A DNA stretch of 64,000 nucleotides from Gelidibacter maritimus (GTDB lineage Bacteria; Bacteroidota; Bacteroidia; Flavobacteriales; Flavobacteriaceae), in assembly GCF_014062315.1 (NCBI RefSeq), contig NZ_JACGLT010000004.1:336656-400655 (forward strand), in the 5' to 3' direction. The notes under the pieces were generated by a model. It had not been told where the DNA came from, did not search any database, and saw only the letters and a list, made by a program, of their open reading frames with translations. Numbering within the stretch: the stretch's first letter is position 1; every line of letters begins with the position of its first letter. Of the stretch, positions 25,185 through 34,200 are shown in pieces. The position numbers were made by a program, and so were the translations under genes.

Positions 25185-26915
25185 CTATACATCAAGTCCA
25201 AAGGTTTTTCTCAAAAGTTCAAGATTTGGATTTTTCTCTTTCAGTTTCTCATACTTCTCAAGTGGAGTAAAGGCATATTTTTTAGCGACTTCCTCATTGA
25301 CATCAACATATAAGGTGAGATCAAAGTTCCGAACAGCCTTTCTGAGATGTTCCATCAACGGAAACTGTGCACGCTCCAATTCTATCTTGAGGGATTCATT
25401 GGGAAATTCAACATGTATTTTTGTGCCATCTAATCTTGGTTTGCTCATTTCCAGAATGGACACCATGATTTTTTCTCCTTTCTGATTTAAAGCTGCTATA
25501 TAATCCGTCCATGCTTCATGGAAAGCTTCAGGGGTAAAATCCTCTTTTGGTAAATCGTTAGGATCAATGACCACCTCCATTTGTTTGATGAGATGCTCTT
25601 TTTTGGCCTTAATACTTTTTAATGAAAGTCCCGAAGTACGTTTTGGATCAGGTTTCAAATCAATTTTCGGAATCACCTGTTGGGCCGCTGGATTTGATTT
25701 CTTCGTAGTGCCTGTTTCCGTATCGGTTGGTGAAGGTTCGGCAGCCTTGTTTCTGGCTGGAGATTCATGTTTTGGAAGCGTTACAGGAATAGGAGTAATG
25801 CCTTTCGATTTGAAATAAGAAGCTGGAATTATGTAGTGACTGCTATTTTTTTTTTCTCCATCAAAAGTGATAGAGGCAAGCTGCATTAACGTGAGTTCAA
25901 CGAGAAGACGCTGATTTTTACTGCTTTTAAATTTGAGATCACAGTCATTGGCAAGCTCGATACCTTTCATCAAGAATTCATAGGAGGCTTTCCTACATTG
26001 TTCCATGTATTTTATCTTAGTGTCTTCGCCAACTTCAAGGAGTTCTACGGTCTGTTCATTCTTACAGACCATTAAATCCCTAAAATGCGACGCTAAGCCT
26101 GCAATATAATGATGTCCGTCAAAACCTTTGGCTAAGGTATCATTAAATAAAATAAGTAGCTCGGGAATTTTATTTTCTAAAATTAGGTCGGTACTGGTAA
26201 AGTAGGTTTCGTAATCAAGAACATTTAAGTTCTCGGTTACGGCCTGCCTTGTCAGGTTTTTACCAGAAAAACTGACCACCCGATCGAATATTGAAAGCGC
26301 ATCCCGCATAGCACCATCGGCTTTCTGGGCAATGATGTGGAGTGCGTCATCTTCAGCATCAATACCTTGTTCCTCGGCAATATATTTCAAATAGTCCTTT
26401 GCATCTTTAACCGTGATACGTTTAAAATCGAAGATTTGGCAACGCGATAAGATCGTTGGGATAATTTTATGCTTTTCAGTCGTCGCCAAAATGAAAACAC
26501 AGTGTTTTGGCGGCTCTTCCAAGGTTTTTAAAAACGCATTAAAAGCGGCTTGAGATAACATGTGGACCTCATCAATAATATACACTTTATATTTTCCAAC
26601 TTGTGGTGGAATTCTAACTTGGTCTGTTAAATTCCTGATATCGTCCACCGAGTTATTGGAGGCGGCATCAAGCTCAAAAATATTGAAGGCAAAATCTTCG
26701 TCTTCTTTCTCAGTGCCATCACTATTGATCATTTTAGCTAATATACGTGCGCAGGTTGTTTTACCAACCCCACGTGGTCCTGTAAACAATAACGCTTGTG
26801 CTAAATGATGATTCTCAATGGCATTCATCAACGTATTGGTAATAGCCTGCTGGCCCACAACATCCTTAAAGGTCTGTGGTCTGTACTTACGCGCCGATAC
26901 TACAAAATGTTCCAT
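25185..26915 (-). CDS. dnaX: DNA polymerase III gamma/tau subunit
   Basis: Clamp-loader ATPase that links the polymerase cores. 576 residues: Walker A GPRGVGKT at 46-53, Walker B 'YIIDEVH' at 112-118, arginine-finger region 'PTILSRCQIFDFKRI' near 152, a proline/charged linker (about 370-440) and a C-terminal tau-like domain. The four-cysteine zinc module that follows the Walker A helix in E. coli is replaced here by an acidic 'NSDGTEKEDEDFAFN' without cysteines; this seems usual for flavobacteria. The ATG at 26915 is supported by a TAnnTTTG box 52 bases upstream. Confidence 0.95.
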   Translation of the reverse strand: MEHFVVSARKYRPQTFKDVVGQQAITNTLMNAIENHHLAQALLFTGPRGVGKTTCARILAKMINSDGTEKEDEDFAFNIFELDAASNNSVDDIRNLTDQVRIPPQVGKYKVYIIDEVHMLSQAAFNAFLKTLEEPPKHCVFILATTEKHKIIPTILSRCQIFDFKRITVKDAKDYLKYIAEEQGIDAEDDALHIIAQKADGAMRDALSIFDRVVSFSGKNLTRQAVTENLNVLDYETYFTSTDLILENKIPELLILFNDTLAKGFDGHHYIAGLASHFRDLMVCKNEQTVELLEVGEDTKIKYMEQCRKASYEFLMKGIELANDCDLKFKSSKNQRLLVELTLMQLASITFDGEKKNSSHYIIPASYFKSKGITPIPVTLPKHESPARNKAAEPSPTDTETGTTKKSNPAAQQVIPKIDLKPDPKRTSGLSLKSIKAKKEHLIKQMEVVIDPNDLPKEDFTPEAFHEAWTDYIAALNQKGEKIMVSILEMSKPRLDGTKIHVEFPNESLKIELERAQFPLMEHLRKAVRNFDLTLYVDVNEEVAKKYAFTPLEKYEKLKEKNPNLELLRKTFGLDV

Positions 26916-26966
26916 TGTTTATACTGAATTCAGTTGTGCGTTATCATGATGCAAAACTTGAATTAA

Positions 26967-26974
26967 CAAAGTTA
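26967..26974 (-). promoter_or_regulatory. -7 promoter box of dnaX
   Basis: TAACTTTG on the minus strand matches TAnnTTTG exactly, 52 bases before the dnaX ATG. Confidence 0.5.
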
Positions 26975-27177
26975 AAAATTCGGTTCTAATAAAGGAATGA
27001 CATCCTATGATTTTAATATTAGTTATTAACAAAAGCGTTAGGAGTTGAGATTTATGATGTCTAAAAAAGTACTCTAAGCTGTTAACACCCAAAAATTTTG
27101 AGTAGTTAAGCAACTTTGGGCACCCTAAGTAGTTACAACTTTAGGTGTTTAAATGTTAAGCATTTAAAACTTTACAT

Positions 27178-27185
27178 TAACTTTG
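27178..27185 (+). promoter_or_regulatory. -7 promoter box of rnpB
   Basis: TAACTTTG matches TAnnTTTG and ends 5 bases before the P1 helix of the RNase P RNA, the expected distance to the transcription start. Confidence 0.7.
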
Positions 27186-27189
27186 CAAT

Positions 27190-27600
27190 TAAGTAAATCG
27201 CCTTATCGCTAAATGTTCAACTTGATTGAACGTCTCATATTTTGAGTTGAAAGATTCATTTATGAGATCCCCGCTTTCGCGAGGATTTGGAGGAAAGTCC
27301 GAACACCGTAGTGCAACATAATGGTTAATGGCCATCGGTCGTGAGATCAGGAAAAGTGCAACAGAAAGTATGTACAGGTTAAGCTGTAGTGAAACCAGGT
27401 AAACTCTATGTGGTGCAATGTCATGTATACCAACGTCCAGTCCCAATCGGGATCGGGAAAGGGCGGCACGCTCGATTGTTGGAGGGTAGACAGCTAAAGT
27501 GTACTGGTAACAGTGCATTCAGATAAATGATAAGGTACTTTTCTTTTTGGAATTCATTTCAAACTGAAAATGGACAGAATTCGGCTTACAGATTTACTTA
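27190..27600 (+). ncRNA. rnpB: RNase P RNA (bacterial class A)
   Basis: Catalytic RNA that removes tRNA 5' leaders. The 5' P4 strand and J regions are seen as GAGGAAAGTCCGAACACC near 27290, the core 'GCAACAGAAAG' near 27358, 'AGGGTAGACAG' near 27483, and the 3' P4 strand ACAGAATTCGGCTTACAG near 27574-27591. Ends are set by helix P1: TAAGTAAATC (27190-27199) is exactly complementary to GATTTACTTA (27591-27600). Size about 411 nt. A promoter box is at 27178 and a terminator at 27607. A variable helix holds CCCAATCGGGATCGGGA, resembling short palindromes seen elsewhere in the window. Confidence 0.97.
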
Positions 27601-27606
27601 TTTAAA

Positions 27607-27640
27607 ACAGGCTCCTTGTGTATTCAAGGAGCTTTGTTTA
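27607..27640 (+). terminator. terminator of rnpB
   Basis: GCTCCTTG (27611-27618) pairs with CAAGGAGC (27625-27632), followed by TTTGTTTATTT. Confidence 0.85.
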
Positions 27641-27753
27641 TTTAGTGAAAGCCATTTTCTAAAAGTCAAAGACGCATTGGATTATGTTGGTTGAACTAAT
27701 CCTGCTTTCGGGCGGGGAATCTATACTCAAACTTAAAAGCGGAGCGTTGTTTT

Positions 27754-28296
27754 CTATTCAATTTTCTCAAAAAAACTGAACAAACTACTGCCGTATTTTT
27801 TGAAGTAACTAAAATATGGCAGGTGAGAAAGGTCCATCTGTTCGGCATGCTCTACTATCAAAAGACCTTCATCATCTAAAAGATCATTTTGAAATACCAA
27901 TTCAGGTATTTTGGAAAACTCATCCAAACTGTAAGCGTAAGGTGGATCTACAAAAATAACATCTGATTTAAGCTTTGTAGTCTCCAAGAATTTAAACACA
28001 TCACTTTTGACTGTTCTAATGGGCATTTGAAATTCATCTGCTGTATTGTTTATGAATTTGATACAGCCAAAATTTTCATCCACTGAGGTGATGTTCTCTG
28101 TGCCTCTAGAAGCAAACTCAAAGCTGATGCTTCCAGTTCCGGCAAATAAGTCCAATACTGAAATCTCATCAAAATAATAGAGGTTATTCAAAATGTTGAA
28201 AATGGCCTCTTTTGCCATATCCGTCGTAGGACGTACCGGTAACTTTTTCGGTGGCATGATGCGTCTTCCTTTAAATTGACCTGAGATAATTCGCAT
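27754..28296 (-). CDS. rsmD: 16S rRNA (guanine966-N2)-methyltransferase
   Basis: SAM-dependent enzyme methylating 16S rRNA G966 (E. coli numbering). 180 residues: 'MRIISGQFKGRRI' N-terminus, 'RPTTDMAKEAIFNIL' (22-36), motif I 'LDLFAGTGS' (48-56) and catalytic DPPY (117-120), all typical. Its ATG overlaps the stop of the DUF3822 gene as TAATG, so the two are translationally coupled. Last gene of a three-gene minus-strand operon. Confidence 0.95.
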   Translation of the reverse strand: MRIISGQFKGRRIMPPKKLPVRPTTDMAKEAIFNILNNLYYFDEISVLDLFAGTGSISFEFASRGTENITSVDENFGCIKFINNTADEFQMPIRTVKSDVFKFLETTKLKSDVIFVDPPYAYSLDEFSKIPELVFQNDLLDDEGLLIVEHAEQMDLSHLPYFSYFKKYGSSLFSFFEKIE

Positions 28297-29162
28297 TAGT
28301 TGAAACTATTTAAAATAAGTGTGTGCTCATGTTTTGATTGGATCTGATTAGCGTCCTCAAAGGTATAGGGTTTTGAAGGCTCATCAAATTCGACGTATCT
28401 GATGTAGGTATAAAGCAATTGGTACAATTCATCTCCTTTGGTGATACGGCCAGTCAGTTTGACAATAACAGTTTCCGTGTTCAACTTTAATTGTTCAATA
28501 GCGAAGAGTACAAAATAGATAAAATCTTCTTTTGTGAAATATTCAAAGGTATTGTATAATTGAAGTTTTCCTGCCTTTATCGCTACCATTTCGAAGTGAT
28601 AGGGTGCTACGTTGATATATATATGGTCTTCGTTAGCATCTACTTTAATCTCTTTTAAAATTTGCTCTAAAAAGATGGAGGAAGCGTGTTTGTATTCAAA
28701 TTCGCCATAGGTTTCAAATAAATAATTATTGATATTGATATAGGGAACAAATACATTAATGCTATCAATGGCCTCTATTTTATCGTATGATATAAAGTCG
28801 GTCTTAATAATTTTTGAACTAAATTTCAGATAATCTGCCGCATTTTGTTCTTCAAAAAATGCTGCAGGTACCAGATTAGAAAGTTCGTTCTGAAAAAGTA
28901 CCAACACCGTATCGAAAGGTTGAGAAAGCAAAGGTTCATTAGTAATGACTGCTTGCAATTCTTCCAGTACTGCCTCTGGCGTCAATTTGCTTTTAAATTC
29001 AATTCGCTTTAAAAATTCAACTTCAGAATCACGACTGTTAAAGATACAAAAAGAAAGTCCACTCAAACTAATTTGAATGGACAGCTTTCTAAGGTTATTT
29101 AATTCCAATGTACTAATCAGTTGAATAGTTTTTAGGCCAGTTTCCAATGGTTTTGACTTCAT
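28296..29162 (-). CDS. DUF3822 family protein
   Basis: 288 residues, cytosolic, recognised as the Bacteroidota DUF3822 family, probably with an actin/ASKHA-like fold; the function is unknown. Typical family start is close to 'KLSIQISLSGLSFCIFN' (about residue 26). The ATG at 29162 makes it overlap the upstream membrane-protein gene by 50 bases; a TTG at 29108, just after that gene's stop, is the alternative start and would remove 18 residues that look unlike the family. Coupled to rsmD downstream through TAATG, a pairing that I believe is conserved in flavobacteria. Confidence 0.85.
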   Translation of the reverse strand: MKSKPLETGLKTIQLISTLELNNLRKLSIQISLSGLSFCIFNSRDSEVEFLKRIEFKSKLTPEAVLEELQAVITNEPLLSQPFDTVLVLFQNELSNLVPAAFFEEQNAADYLKFSSKIIKTDFISYDKIEAIDSINVFVPYININNYLFETYGEFEYKHASSIFLEQILKEIKVDANEDHIYINVAPYHFEMVAIKAGKLQLYNTFEYFTKEDFIYFVLFAIEQLKLNTETVIVKLTGRITKGDELYQLLYTYIRYVEFDEPSKPYTFEDANQIQSKHEHTLILNSFN

Positions 29163-29838
29163 CCATAGAACCTACCATAAGTTTTGGTCCGTTAACGCCA
29201 TCTACAGAAACCACTTGTTTTTCCTTTGCAATTAGATTCTTGTCTTCGCCATCAAGAATGATAGCTTTGTCCACGCTAGCTTCAAACACAGGAATATTAT
29301 CCAATAATCCGGCTTTCAAGTCGAACTTTGCACCAGGTTTTCCAACCGGTACATTCATCATGGTCTTATATCTCGTATCTGCACCAAATAAAGAATCCTT
29401 TACCGATACAAAATCCAAAGTATCAATAATCACAATATCTCTTGTCATTGTCACACCACCAAATCGTCTGGTCATTTCCTCATCTACAATGGTTGAATCT
29501 CTACGTTGAGTAATTGTAAATTTAGCAGTATCAATAAATTTTACCAGATTATCAAAGTTATCCGTAAACTTCCCGTTAACTTGTTTGTACGCTAATTCTG
29601 CATCTCTAATGTCTTTTAGTTTTTCAATAACTACATGATAGCGTTTCTCCTTAAGTTCATTAAATTGAATCTCTCCATAAACAGACATGAAGGTAGAATA
29701 GCCGAGAAAAGCAATAATTCCCCAAAGTAAAATGTGTAGAATTGGCTTAAAGTTTTGTGGTACAAATTTGTCTATCAACCAAACGATTCCAATCGTGAGA
29801 AGGATAACAATTACAATAGCAAGAATTACTGTTAGCAT
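29113..29838 (-). CDS. unknown membrane protein upstream of DUF3822 gene
   Basis: 241 residues. Two N-terminal transmembrane segments (about 3-24 and 33-52), then a helix 'YGEIQFNELKEKRYHVVIEKLKDIRDAELAYKQVNGKFTDNF' like the pseudopilin-style start of secreted beta proteins, and a soluble beta-rich remainder with 'TRRFGGVTMTRDIVIIDTLDFV'. I do not recognise a named family. First gene of the rsmD operon; its 3' end overlaps the longest form of the next gene. The soluble part is predicted on the same side as both termini. Confidence 0.85.
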   Translation of the reverse strand: MLTVILAIVIVILLTIGIVWLIDKFVPQNFKPILHILLWGIIAFLGYSTFMSVYGEIQFNELKEKRYHVVIEKLKDIRDAELAYKQVNGKFTDNFDNLVKFIDTAKFTITQRRDSTIVDEEMTRRFGGVTMTRDIVIIDTLDFVSVKDSLFGADTRYKTMMNVPVGKPGAKFDLKAGLLDNIPVFEASVDKAIILDGEDKNLIAKEKQVVSVDGVNGPKLMVGSMDEVKTIGNWPKNYSTD

Positions 29839-30026
29839 AGTTTGTGTGTTTATTTTTTATAATTGGTCTAACGCAAATCTACAATTTTTTTTAATTCACG
29901 AAAACCAAACCTAATAAAAATGATGTAATAAAAAAATGAATTTAAAATAAATTAGTTCTACTTGTTAAAAAGTATGTCATAAAGTTACAACAATTCTTTA
30001 TATACCTTACCTTTCCGTTTTAGAAA

Positions 30027-31478
30027 ATGACGCATTATAACATGAACGCCTCCGAATTTTATAAACATTTAAAACAGAAATTTCCATTTGAACCTACGCC
30101 GAAGCAAAATATTGCTCTTGATCAACTGTCAGATTTTGTTTTTAATACAGATTCCAATCAATTATATCTTTTAAAAGGATTTGCTGGAACTGGAAAAACA
30201 AGTATCATCGGGACCTTGGTTTCCAATTTATGGCACATAAAAAAAAGTGCCATTTTGATGGCACCAACAGGAAGAGCGGCCAAGGTTATTTCCAATTATT
30301 CAGGCAAGGAAGCCTTCACCATTCATAAAAAAATATATTTTCCAAAAAAAGATAAAGGTGGAGGTGTCAAATTTGTAATGCAGCCCAATAAGCATCGGAA
30401 TACGATATTTATAGTTGACGAAGCTTCCATGATTCCTGATGCACCTTCAGATTCAAAATTTCACGAAAACGGATCGCTTTTGGATGATTTAATGCAATAT
30501 GTATATTCTGGGCATCACTGCAAATTGTTGCTGATTGGTGATAAAGCCCAACTTCCACCAGTTAAATCGGATTTAAGCCCGGCCTTGGACAATGTGCAGC
30601 TCAACCTAAATTACAACAAAAACGTTATTGCCATTGAACTGGATGAAGTTGTGAGACAAGATCAGGATTCTGGAATTTTGATGAATGCAACCAATCTGCG
30701 TGAAACATTGGAAGGCGAATTTTACGAAGCCTTTAAATTTGATTTAGAGGGCTACTCGGATGTTGTAAGATTAATTGATGGTTATGAGATTATGGACGCT
30801 ATCAATGATGGGTATTCAGATCAGGGGCATGAGGAGACAGCGATTATTGTAAGAAGTAACAAGCGGGCAAATTTATATAATAAACAAGTTAGGGAGCGCA
30901 TATTACATAACGAAAATGAACTTACTGTTGGGGACTTTCTAATGGTGGTCAAAAACAATTATTTTTGGGTCAAACCTACTTCAGAAGCTGGATTTATTGC
31001 GAATGGTGATATCATTCAAGTTCTGGAAATTTTCAGTTTGCAAGATTTGTACGGATTCAGATTTGCCGAGGTCAAGGTGCAAATGGTTGATTATCCGAAA
31101 ATGGCACCTTTTGAAACGGTACTCCTTTTAGATACCATTGAGTCGGAATCGCCGTCATTGCCCTATGAAGAATCCAACCGGCTCTACCAAGAGGTCCAAA
31201 AGGATTATGTTGATGAAACATCCAATTATAAAAAGTTTCTAAAAATCAAGAATAACAAGCATTTCAATGCGTTGCAGGTCAAGTTTTCTTACGCAATTAC
31301 CTGTCATAAATCGCAAGGAGGCCAATGGCATACGGTTTTTGTGGAGCAACCCTATCTACCCAACGGTATCGATAAAGACTATTTGAGATGGCTGTACACG
31401 GCAATTACCAGGGCAAAGGATAAATTATATTTAATTGGTTTCCCCGACGAGTTTTTTGTTTCCAATAGTGGGTTTTAA
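30027..31478 (+). CDS. RecD-like superfamily 1 DNA helicase
   Basis: 483 residues. Helicase motifs: 'TPKQNIALDQL' Q-like region, Walker A GFAGTGKTS (51-59), 'LMAPTGRAAKVI' (motif Ia), 'IFIVDEASMIPD' (motif II) near 130, 'LLIGDKAQLPPV' (motif III), 'YAITCHKSQGGQW' (motif V) and 'YTAITRAKDKLYLIG' (motif VI). This is the short RecD/Dda-like form (UvrD_C_2 end) without an associated RecBC gene here. Probably helps in DNA repair or fork restart; the exact role is unknown. First ATG is used; a near-consensus box TACCTTTC sits at 30008. Confidence 0.93.
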   Translation: MTHYNMNASEFYKHLKQKFPFEPTPKQNIALDQLSDFVFNTDSNQLYLLKGFAGTGKTSIIGTLVSNLWHIKKSAILMAPTGRAAKVISNYSGKEAFTIHKKIYFPKKDKGGGVKFVMQPNKHRNTIFIVDEASMIPDAPSDSKFHENGSLLDDLMQYVYSGHHCKLLLIGDKAQLPPVKSDLSPALDNVQLNLNYNKNVIAIELDEVVRQDQDSGILMNATNLRETLEGEFYEAFKFDLEGYSDVVRLIDGYEIMDAINDGYSDQGHEETAIIVRSNKRANLYNKQVRERILHNENELTVGDFLMVVKNNYFWVKPTSEAGFIANGDIIQVLEIFSLQDLYGFRFAEVKVQMVDYPKMAPFETVLLLDTIESESPSLPYEESNRLYQEVQKDYVDETSNYKKFLKIKNNKHFNALQVKFSYAITCHKSQGGQWHTVFVEQPYLPNGIDKDYLRWLYTAITRAKDKLYLIGFPDEFFVSNSGF

Positions 31479-31632
31479 CGTTCCAAGATTTATGAGATTT
31501 TAAAATAATCAATTATCCTGCACTTACCATTCAACTATTTCATCCTTTAATTACCAACATACACTTCAAAGTCGGCACTAAACTTTATAAAAAGATTAAA
31601 CATTACAAACCATAAAATCATCTAAAAAGGGT

Positions 31633-31640
31633 TATTTTTG
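31633..31640 (+). promoter_or_regulatory. -7 promoter box of the kdsB operon
   Basis: TATTTTTG matches TAnnTTTG exactly, 21 bases before the kdsB ATG, implying a leader of about 15 nt. This also argues against the in-frame TTG at 31638 as start. Confidence 0.6.
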
Positions 31641-31661
31641 GGTAGAAACTTTAGACCAACC

Positions 31662-32390
31662 ATGAAGATAATTTCAATGATTCCGGCACGTTACAGTGCT
31701 ACACGTTTTCCAGCCAAATTGATGAAAGATTTAGGGGGTAAGACCGTGATTCTTAGAACCTACGAAGCTACCGTTGACACCAATCTTTTTGATGATGTAT
31801 TTGTGGTAACCGATAGCACCATCATTTATGACGAAATTGTAAACAATGGCGGAAAAGCAATCATGAGCAAAAAAGAACACCAGTCTGGTAGCGATCGTAT
31901 TGCAGAGGCAGTTGAAGATTTGGAGGTTGACATTGTGGTGAATGTGCAAGGTGATGAACCTTTTACCGAGAGAGAAAGTTTAGAGAAGGTATTGAATGCA
32001 TTCAAAGATGACCATCAGAAAGAAATTGATCTGGCATCGTTAATGGTTGAAATTCATGACTGGGATGAAATCAGCAATCCAAATACCGTAAAAGTCATTG
32101 TAGATCAGAATAATTTTGCACTGTATTTTTCAAGAAGCCCAATTCCATATCCTAGAGACAAGGAAGCTGGGGCACGCTACTTTAAGCACAAAGGTATTTA
32201 TGCCTTTAGAAAGGAGGCGCTTCTTGACTTTTATAAGCTGCCAATGCAGTTTATTGAGGCCACAGAGAAGATAGAATGCATCCGTTATTTAGAATATGGC
32301 AAACGCATAAAAATGGTTGAGACCACTATTGAAGGTGTTGAAATAGATACGCCGGAAGATTTGGAACGCGCAAAACGTTTATGGAAATAG
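31662..32390 (+). CDS. kdsB: 3-deoxy-manno-octulosonate cytidylyltransferase
   Basis: Activates Kdo (or Kdo8N) with CTP to the CMP-sugar used for the LPS inner core. From the ATG at 31662 it is 242 residues, the family norm. Motifs: '[15 protein letters not shown]' (nucleotide loop, 6-20), '[11 protein letters not shown]', '[10 protein letters not shown]' and '[12 protein letters not shown]'. It heads a tight operon: the HAD gene overlaps its end by 10 bases. The kdnB-like gene two places downstream raises the possibility that its natural substrate is the 8-amino sugar. Confidence 0.96.
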   Translation: MKIISMIPARYSATRFPAKLMKDLGGKTVILRTYEATVDTNLFDDVFVVTDSTIIYDEIVNNGGKAIMSKKEHQSGSDRIAEAVEDLEVDIVVNVQGDEPFTERESLEKVLNAFKDDHQKEIDLASLMVEIHDWDEISNPNTVKVIVDQNNFALYFSRSPIPYPRDKEAGARYFKHKGIYAFRKEALLDFYKLPMQFIEATEKIECIRYLEYGKRIKMVETTIEGVEIDTPEDLERAKRLWK

Positions 32391-33127
32391 ATTATACCAA
32401 CATAAAAGTAATTGGTTTTGATGCCGATGATACGCTCTGGGTCAACGAAACCTATTTTAGGGATGCTGAACTCGCATTTGCAAAGTTGATGGCGCCTTAT
32501 GAAACAGCAAATAAAATTGATCAAGAGCTCTTTAAGAGGCAAATAGAAAACCTGCCCTTATATGGATACGGGATTAAAGGATTTATCCTGTCCATGGTTG
32601 AGATTGCTTTGGAGCTGTCCAACAATTCCGTGAGCAATCAAACTATTGAAGCCATTCTTAATATTGGCAAAGATATGCTCAACAAACCTGTACATCTCTT
32701 GAATGGCGTTGAGGAAGTTTTGGCTACATTATCTTTGGATTACCGATTGATAGTTGTGACTAAAGGCGATTTGTTGGATCAGGAAAGAAAATTGGAGAAG
32801 TCCGGGCTAATGGACTATTTTCATCATATTGAAGTGGTCAGTGATAAGCAAGAAGCTAATTATTCCAAACTGTTGAACCATTTGGATGTAAAACCTTCTG
32901 AGTTTTTGATGATTGGTAATTCGTTAAAATCAGATGTATTGCCACTGATAAATATTAAAGCACGTGCTATCCATATTCCATTTCATACCACTTGGGTCCA
33001 TGAGCAAGTTGAGACCAATAAGCAGGACAATAAAAAATTTAAAACGGTATCGAGTTTATTGGATATTCTTCCAATATTGAACTCGACCCGACAAACAAAA
33101 GTTAACAGCATAAAGAATGACTTATAA
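32381..33127 (+). CDS. HAD-superfamily hydrolase in the Kdo operon
   Basis: 248 residues. Motif I '[10 protein letters not shown]' (11-20) gives nucleophile D14 and acid D16; motif II 'LIVVTKGD' near 122; motif III/IV '[16 protein letters not shown]' near 183. It is a larger-cap HAD phosphatase, not KdsC, whose motif I is DVDGVLTDG-like and whose length is about 170. Overlaps kdsB by 10 bases and kdnB by 11, so translation is coupled. The substrate is unknown; a sugar phosphate is a reasonable guess from the operon. Confidence 0.9.
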   Translation: MEIDYTNIKVIGFDADDTLWVNETYFRDAELAFAKLMAPYETANKIDQELFKRQIENLPLYGYGIKGFILSMVEIALELSNNSVSNQTIEAILNIGKDMLNKPVHLLNGVEEVLATLSLDYRLIVVTKGDLLDQERKLEKSGLMDYFHHIEVVSDKQEANYSKLLNHLDVKPSEFLMIGNSLKSDVLPLINIKARAIHIPFHTTWVHEQVETNKQDNKKFKTVSSLLDILPILNSTRQTKVNSIKNDL

Positions 33128-34199
33128 AAATTATCCAATGGTGTCCAGGGTTGTTTTTGGACGTGGTAGCTTCAATCAATTGAGTGATATTCTGTCACCA
33201 AAAAGATTAAACGTTAAGGCACCTTTTATTTATTTAGTAGATGATGTTTTTAAAGGAAATGCTTGGCTGACCTCAAGAATTTCTTTGGCTTATGCCGATC
33301 AGGTGATTTTTATATCTGCTGATGAAGAGCCTAAGACTTCTCAAGTGGACCAATTGGTAGAGCAGATTATCCTGTCCCATAAAGATAGGCCTTCAGGCAT
33401 TATTGGCATTGGTGGCGGAACCATATTGGATTTGGCTAAGGCAGTGGCCATTATGCTTACTAATCCTGGAGAATCTAAAGATTACCAGGGATGGGATTTG
33501 GTGAAAACCCCGGCTATTTATCATGTTGGTGTGCCCACAATATCCGGAACAGGAGCAGAGGTGTCAAGAACTACAGTGTTGACAGGACCAGAGAAAAAAC
33601 TGGGTATCAATTCTGATTACACACCTTTTGACCAAGTAATTTTAGATCCGGAATTAACAAAAGATGTACCTAAAGACCAATGGTTTTTTACAGGAATGGA
33701 CTGTTATATCCATTGTGTTGAATCTTTAAAGGGCACTTATTTAAATGCCTTTAGCCAGAGTTATGGCGAAAAAGCATATGATTTATGTAAAGAAATATTT
33801 ATTGACGGCGATGGATCGAAAGAAGAGCTACAAGATAAATTGATGATGGCCTCATGGCATGGCGGAATGAGTATTGCCTATTCTCAGGTAGGCGCAGCAC
33901 ACGCTATGAGCTATGGGCTTGGTTACCTTTTAGGAACAAAACATGGCATAGGTAATTGTATTGTTTTTGATCATTTAGAAGAGTTTTACCCTGAGGGCGT
34001 AGCATTATTTAAGGAAATGAAAGAAAAACACAACATTGAGATTCCACAAGGAATTTGTTCACAACTCAGTGATGATGAGTTTGATATTATGATTGATGTC
34101 GCTTTAGGATTGGAGCCCCTTTGGGAAAATGCTATTGGTAAGAACTGGAAAAAGACAATCACTAGAGAAAAACTGAAAGCTTTATATCAAAAAATGTAG
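33117..34199 (+). CDS. kdnB: KdnB-like Kdo 8-oxidase (iron/zinc-type alcohol dehydrogenase)
   Basis: 360 residues, group III metal-dependent alcohol dehydrogenase fold. NAD-binding 'IIGIGGGTILDLAKAVA' (GGG at 99-101), 'TISGTGAEVSRTTVL' near 141, and a full metal site readable as D195 and H199 (DCYIH), H262 and H276 (TKHGIGN). In Shewanella, KdnB oxidises Kdo at C8 and the aminotransferase KdnA then gives Kdo8N. The link to kdsB supports the same reaction here, but no kdnA lies in this operon. If wrong, it is another sugar or polyol dehydrogenase. Confidence 0.75.
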   Translation: MTYKNYPMVSRVVFGRGSFNQLSDILSPKRLNVKAPFIYLVDDVFKGNAWLTSRISLAYADQVIFISADEEPKTSQVDQLVEQIILSHKDRPSGIIGIGGGTILDLAKAVAIMLTNPGESKDYQGWDLVKTPAIYHVGVPTISGTGAEVSRTTVLTGPEKKLGINSDYTPFDQVILDPELTKDVPKDQWFFTGMDCYIHCVESLKGTYLNAFSQSYGEKAYDLCKEIFIDGDGSKEELQDKLMMASWHGGMSIAYSQVGAAHAMSYGLGYLLGTKHGIGNCIVFDHLEEFYPEGVALFKEMKEKHNIEIPQGICSQLSDDEFDIMIDVALGLEPLWENAIGKNWKKTITREKLKALYQKM

Positions 34200-34200
34200 C

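Noticed and set aside
27189..27518. 109-codon minus-strand frame
   Set aside because: Lies antisense over the RNase P RNA gene, whose structure is clear.
32381..33127. HAD gene as kdsC (Kdo-8-phosphate phosphatase)
   Set aside because: Motif I is FDADDTLW with a large cap and 248 residues, unlike the short cap-less KdsC.
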